From Acidobacteriota bacterium (GTDB lineage: Bacteria; Acidobacteriota; Terriglobia; Terriglobales; Acidobacteriaceae), in NCBI GenBank assembly GCA_021819255.1, contig JAKART010000054.1, forward strand, positions 1 through 9,658: a stretch of DNA of 9,658 nt. Reading direction: 5' to 3'. The notes beneath the pieces were generated by a model. It saw only the letters and a list, made by a program, of their open reading frames with translations, was not told the origin of the DNA and did no database searches. Of the stretch, positions 7,024-9,658 are shown piece after piece; position 1 is the stretch's first letter, and each line of letters opens with the position of its first letter. The position numbers and the translations under genes were made by a program.

Positions 7024-7115
7024 CCGCTCGCCCGAAGAGATGACGCTACTTCTCATTTGGCTTTCATTCTTGCTCCATCCTCCGGCGGCTCCCGTTCGCT
7101 CTGCGATCTCAACCA

Positions 7116-8246
7116 TCATTCCCAGGTCAGGGAGCCGCCGTTCTGGTACTCGATCACGCGGGTCTCAAAGAAGTTCTTCTCCTTCTTCAGATCCATGGCC
7201 TCTGACATCCACGGGAACGGATTTTCAGTCACGGCAAAGACCGGCTCCAGACCCAACTGAGCGCAACGCCGGTTGGCGATAAAGTGCATGTATTGTTCGC
7301 ACAAGCCGGCGCTCAAGCCAAGAAACCCGTTCGGCATCGTATCCCGTCCGTAAGCCGCCTCCAGCTCCGCCGCGGAGCGCAGCATCTGGCGCACCTCCTG
7401 CTGAAACTCCTGGCTCCAGAGATGGGGGTTCTCGATCTTGATCTGGTTGATCACATCCACTCCGAAGTTCAGGTGAATCGACTCGTCGCGCAAGATGTAC
7501 TGATACTGTTCAGCAACTCCCACCATCTTGTTGCGCCGACCGAGCGATAGAATCTGCGCAAACCCGGTGTAAAACCAGATCCCCTCGAAGACCACATAGA
7601 AGGCAATCAGATCCCGCAGGAACGCCTGATCCGCGGCGCGCGTTCCGGTCTGAAAGGAAGGATCGCTAAGGTTTTGCGTATATTCAAGCGCCCAGGCAGC
7701 CTTCTGCGTGATCGAGGGAACCTCGCGGTACATATTGAACAGCTCTCCCTCATCCAGACCCAGACTCTCCACGATGTACTGGAAGGTGTGGGTATGCACT
7801 GCCTCCTCAAAGGCCTGGCGCAACAGATACTGCCGACACTCGGGGTTGGTAAGATGCCGGTAGATGGCCAACACAATGTTGTTGGCCACCAGGGACTCCG
7901 AGGCAGCAAAGAAGCCCAGGTTCCGTTTGATGACGTGGCGCTCTTCGGCCGTCAGCCCCGCTGCGCTCTTCCATAGCGCGATATCGGCCTGCATGGAAAC
8001 CTCGGTCGGCATCCAGTGGTTGTTGCATCCGGAGAGATACTTCTCCCACGCCCAGCGATACTTCAACGGCAGCAGTTGATTGACGTCGGCATGGCAGTTG
8101 ATCATCGCCTTGTCGTCCACCCGTACCCGCGCGGCGCCGCGCGCAATCTTGCCCAGGCCGGTGCTGTCCGCCTCCTCTTTCACGGCGGGCGGAGTCAGCA
8201 CAAGCTGCGCCGGCATCTCTTCTTCGACCTCTGTCCAGTCCAGCAT
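7116..8246 (-). CDS. nrdB: Ribonucleoside-diphosphate reductase, beta subunit (class Ic-type, R2c)
   Basis: This is the radical-generating subunit of class I ribonucleotide reductase, which with NrdA reduces ribonucleoside diphosphates to deoxyribonucleotides in the cytoplasm. With the start chosen here it has 376 residues. Metal ligands line up with Chlamydia trachomatis R2c: E117, E148, H151, E221, E255 and H258, with identical spacings among them. F155 (codon 7784-7782) stands where standard enzymes have the radical Tyr, and E117 (codon 7898-7896) where they have Asp. Both are the class Ic signature, implying a Mn(IV)/Fe(III) cofactor. The electron-transfer residues W78, Y250 and C-terminal Y367 are kept, as is the flexible tail ending SLTWE that docks on NrdA. 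R2lox oxidases, which also lack this Tyr, have no such tail. The start at 8246 is preferred over the in-frame ATG at 8264 because AGGAG lies 5 nt before it. It follows nrdA by 29 bp. Confidence 0.96.
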   Translation of the reverse strand: MLDWTEVEEEMPAQLVLTPPAVKEEADSTGLGKIARGAARVRVDDKAMINCHADVNQLLPLKYRWAWEKYLSGCNNHWMPTEVSMQADIALWKSAAGLTAEERHVIKRNLGFFAASESLVANNIVLAIYRHLTNPECRQYLLRQAFEEAVHTHTFQYIVESLGLDEGELFNMYREVPSITQKAAWALEYTQNLSDPSFQTGTRAADQAFLRDLIAFYVVFEGIWFYTGFAQILSLGRRNKMVGVAEQYQYILRDESIHLNFGVDVINQIKIENPHLWSQEFQQEVRQMLRSAAELEAAYGRDTMPNGFLGLSAGLCEQYMHFIANRRCAQLGLEPVFAVTENPFPWMSEAMDLKKEKNFFETRVIEYQNGGSLTWE

Positions 8247-8250
8247 CTCT

Positions 8251-8258
8251 TCTCCTTT
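8251..8258 (-). promoter_or_regulatory. Shine-Dalgarno that sets the nrdB start
   Basis: On the minus strand AAAGGAGA runs from 8258 to 8251, placing the AGGAG core 5 nt before the ATG at 8246. The upstream in-frame ATG at 8264 has no such sequence in front of it and would put this ribosome site inside the coding region, so the shorter product is favoured. Confidence 0.7.
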
Positions 8259-8275
8259 TGTCATGGGTTAGCCCG

Positions 8276-9658
8276 CTACTGGCAAGCCTCACAGGTTGGA
8301 TCGTTGATGGCGCACGCTCTGCCGGCCGCCATCTCCACCTGCACCGCATTCAACTTGCCATCGGTACCCTTCAGCGTAGAGCGCTCCACGTGCGTGGCGC
8401 TGTGCGAGCGCAGATAATACGTGGTCTTCAAGCCGGAGCGCCACGCCTGCCGATAGAGGGCGTCGAGCTTCTTCCCACTCGGCTGCGCTATGTAGAGATT
8501 CAGCGACTGGGCCTGATCAATCCACTTCTGCCGCCGCGCCGCCGCCTGGATCAGCCAGGTTGGCTCAATTTCGAAGGCTGTGGCGTACATCTGCTTCAGA
8601 TCTTCCGGCACCCGATCGATCGAGCCCAGCGAGCCGTCGAAGTACTTCAGATCGCTGACCATCACCTCATCCCACAGCCCGCGCCGCTTCAGGTCGTAGA
8701 CCAACGCCGCGTTCACCACGGTGAAGTCGCCGGACATATTCGATTTCACAAATAGATTCTGATACGCCGGTTCAATCGACTGGGTCACGCCGCAGATGTT
8801 GGCAATCGTCGCTGTAGGGGCAATCGCCATGGTGTTGGAGTTACGCATGCCCACGGTCTTTACCCGCTCCCGCAGCCCAGGCCAATCCAGTCGCTCCGTG
8901 CGGTCGCACTCGAGCGTATGGCTGCGGTGCTCCTGCAACAGCTCGAGCGAATCGATCGGCAGCACGCCTTGACTCCATAGCGAGCCCTCGAAGCTGGCAT
9001 AGCGCCCCCGCTCAGCCGCCAGATCCACAGAGGCGGAGATGGCGGAGTAGCTGATCTGCTCCATACTCGAGTCGGCGAACTCTACGGCGGCCTTGGAGGC
9101 ATAAGGAATCCGCAACGTGTAAAGCGCATCCTGGAAGCCCATCACGCCCAGGCCGACCGGCCGATGGCGCAGATTGGAGCGCCGCGCCTCCGGTACGGTG
9201 TAGAAGTTGATGTCGATCACGTTGTCCAGCATCCGCATCGCCGTCTTCACCGTTTTCCGGAGCCGAACCTCATCGAGGCCGTCGGGCGTCACGTGACGAG
9301 CCAGATTGATGGAGCCCAGGTTGCACACCGCAATCTCCCGCTGGCTCGTGTTCAGCGTGATCTCGGTGCAAAGATTGGAAGAGTGCACGACTCCCGCATG
9401 TTGCTGCGGCGAACGCAGGTTGCAGGGATCCTTGAAGGTGATCCAGGGGTGCCCGGTCTCGAAGAGCATCGTGAGCATCTTGCGCCACAGGTCCACCGCG
9501 CGCAGCGCGCGCGTCACCTTCATCTCTCCGCGCAGCGCCTTGGCCTCATACAAACTGTATCTCTCCGCAAACGCCTTGCCGTAGAGGTCATGCAGGTCCG
9601 GAGCTTCATCGGGCGAGAACAACGTCCAGGAGCCGTCCTGTTCCACGCGTTCCAGAAA
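8276..9658 (-). CDS. nrdA: Ribonucleoside-diphosphate reductase, alpha subunit (partial, 5' end outside window)
   Basis: The catalytic subunit that binds nucleotides and carries the thiyl radical. Its last 460 codons are visible; the frame stays open to the window edge and the residues before the GTG at 9646 (FLER) continue the family pattern, so that GTG is internal. The active-site motif SNLCTEI is present, with the radical Cys at 9370-9368 (E. coli C439) flanked by the Asn and Glu of the N-x-C-x-E pattern. Its redox partner Cys is in [11 protein letters not shown] at 9325-9323 (E. coli C462). The radical-relay tyrosine pair is in KTTYYLRS near the end (E. coli Y730/Y731), and the tail closes with CEAC, the cysteine pair that passes electrons from thioredoxin or glutaredoxin. 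The N-terminal ATP-cone region and promoter lie outside. Pairing with a class Ic-type NrdB predicts a Chlamydia-like holoenzyme. The TAG stop is 29 bp before nrdB. Confidence 0.97.
   Translation of the reverse strand, partial: FLERVEQDGSWTLFSPDEAPDLHDLYGKAFAERYSLYEAKALRGEMKVTRALRAVDLWRKMLTMLFETGHPWITFKDPCNLRSPQQHAGVVHSSNLCTEITLNTSQREIAVCNLGSINLARHVTPDGLDEVRLRKTVKTAMRMLDNVIDINFYTVPEARRSNLRHRPVGLGVMGFQDALYTLRIPYASKAAVEFADSSMEQISYSAISASVDLAAERGRYASFEGSLWSQGVLPIDSLELLQEHRSHTLECDRTERLDWPGLRERVKTVGMRNSNTMAIAPTATIANICGVTQSIEPAYQNLFVKSNMSGDFTVVNAALVYDLKRRGLWDEVMVSDLKYFDGSLGSIDRVPEDLKQMYATAFEIEPTWLIQAAARRQKWIDQAQSLNLYIAQPSGKKLDALYRQAWRSGLKTTYYLRSHSATHVERSTLKGTDGKLNAVQVEMAAGRACAINDPTCEACQ

Larger units (their letters stand above)
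6805..7115. other. Intergenic region between nrdB and the lipoprotein gene
   Basis: These 311 bp hold no supported gene; plus-strand frames here run antisense into nrdB and resemble nothing known. The region should hold the nrdB transcript end and the lipoprotein promoter. A minus-strand TAAAAT at 6985 to 6980 is a fair -10 candidate, but the best -35 at 18 nt (TTTATC, 7009 to 7004) matches only half of the consensus. Structured elements are the 14-bp palindrome at 6929-6942, a CTTTG/CAAAG stem right beside it (6943-6960) and an inverted repeat at 6997-7023. The part around 6940-7020 is visibly richer in A and T than the genes. Confidence 0.5.

Noticed and set aside
6869..7282. 137-codon plus-strand frame in the nrdB/lipoprotein gap
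   Set aside because: Over a third of it is antisense to the conserved 3' end of nrdB, and the rest is Ser/Arg-rich with no motif or ribosome site.
8247..8264. ATG at 8264 as the nrdB start
   Set aside because: No Shine-Dalgarno precedes it, whereas a good one inside these 18 bases serves the ATG at 8246.
8276..9646. GTG at 9646 as the nrdA start
   Set aside because: NrdA homologues are far longer, the frame continues to the edge, and the upstream residues match the family.

Overview
The window is GC-rich and fully coding-dense chromosomal DNA, most likely from an Acidobacteriota (Terriglobia-like) bacterium. This placement is an inference. It rests on a very large secreted lipoprotein built from Ig-like modules plus a Ser/Thr/Gly-rich C-terminal half, a secreted glycoside-hydrolase-like protein of a type common in that phylum, and a Chlamydia-like class I ribonucleotide reductase. 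I see no phage genes, transposase, tRNA, rRNA or CRISPR array.

Layout. On the plus strand at the left edge are the C-terminal SPASM domain of a radical SAM protein (cut by the window, ends 275) and, 36 bp later, a hemerythrin-like (HHE) protein (312-851). They look like one operon. From 852 to 1270 is a convergent intergenic region. Its right part is a 116-bp imperfect palindrome (1158-1273) with perfect 17-bp outer arms, and the last bases of that palindrome supply the stop codon of the next gene. All remaining genes are on the minus strand. In order of transcription, reading from the right edge, they are nrdA (partial, enters from beyond 9658 and ends at 8276), nrdB (8246-7116), a 1021-residue Ig-repeat lipoprotein (6804-3739) and a 742-residue secreted glycoside-hydrolase-like protein (3499-1271).

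How the genes work together. nrdA and nrdB are the two subunits of an aerobic class I ribonucleotide reductase that makes deoxyribonucleotides; they are 29 bp apart and surely co-transcribed. The NrdB sequence has the class Ic signature: Phe replaces the radical Tyr and Glu replaces the first Asp metal ligand, which points to a Mn/Fe radical-free cofactor. The lipoprotein and the hydrolase-like protein are both exported. Each has its own upstream region of 240-310 bp with palindromes or direct repeats that could be control sites, so they are probably separate transcription units. The radical SAM/hemerythrin pair combines an Fe-S radical enzyme with an O2/NO-responsive diiron protein; their joint role is not known from this window.

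The most interesting items are the class Ic NrdB signature, the TA-flanked palindrome embedded in a stop codon, a triple 17-bp direct repeat between the two exported-protein genes, and the radical SAM/hemerythrin pairing. I did not find convincing evidence of a wholly new multi-gene system.
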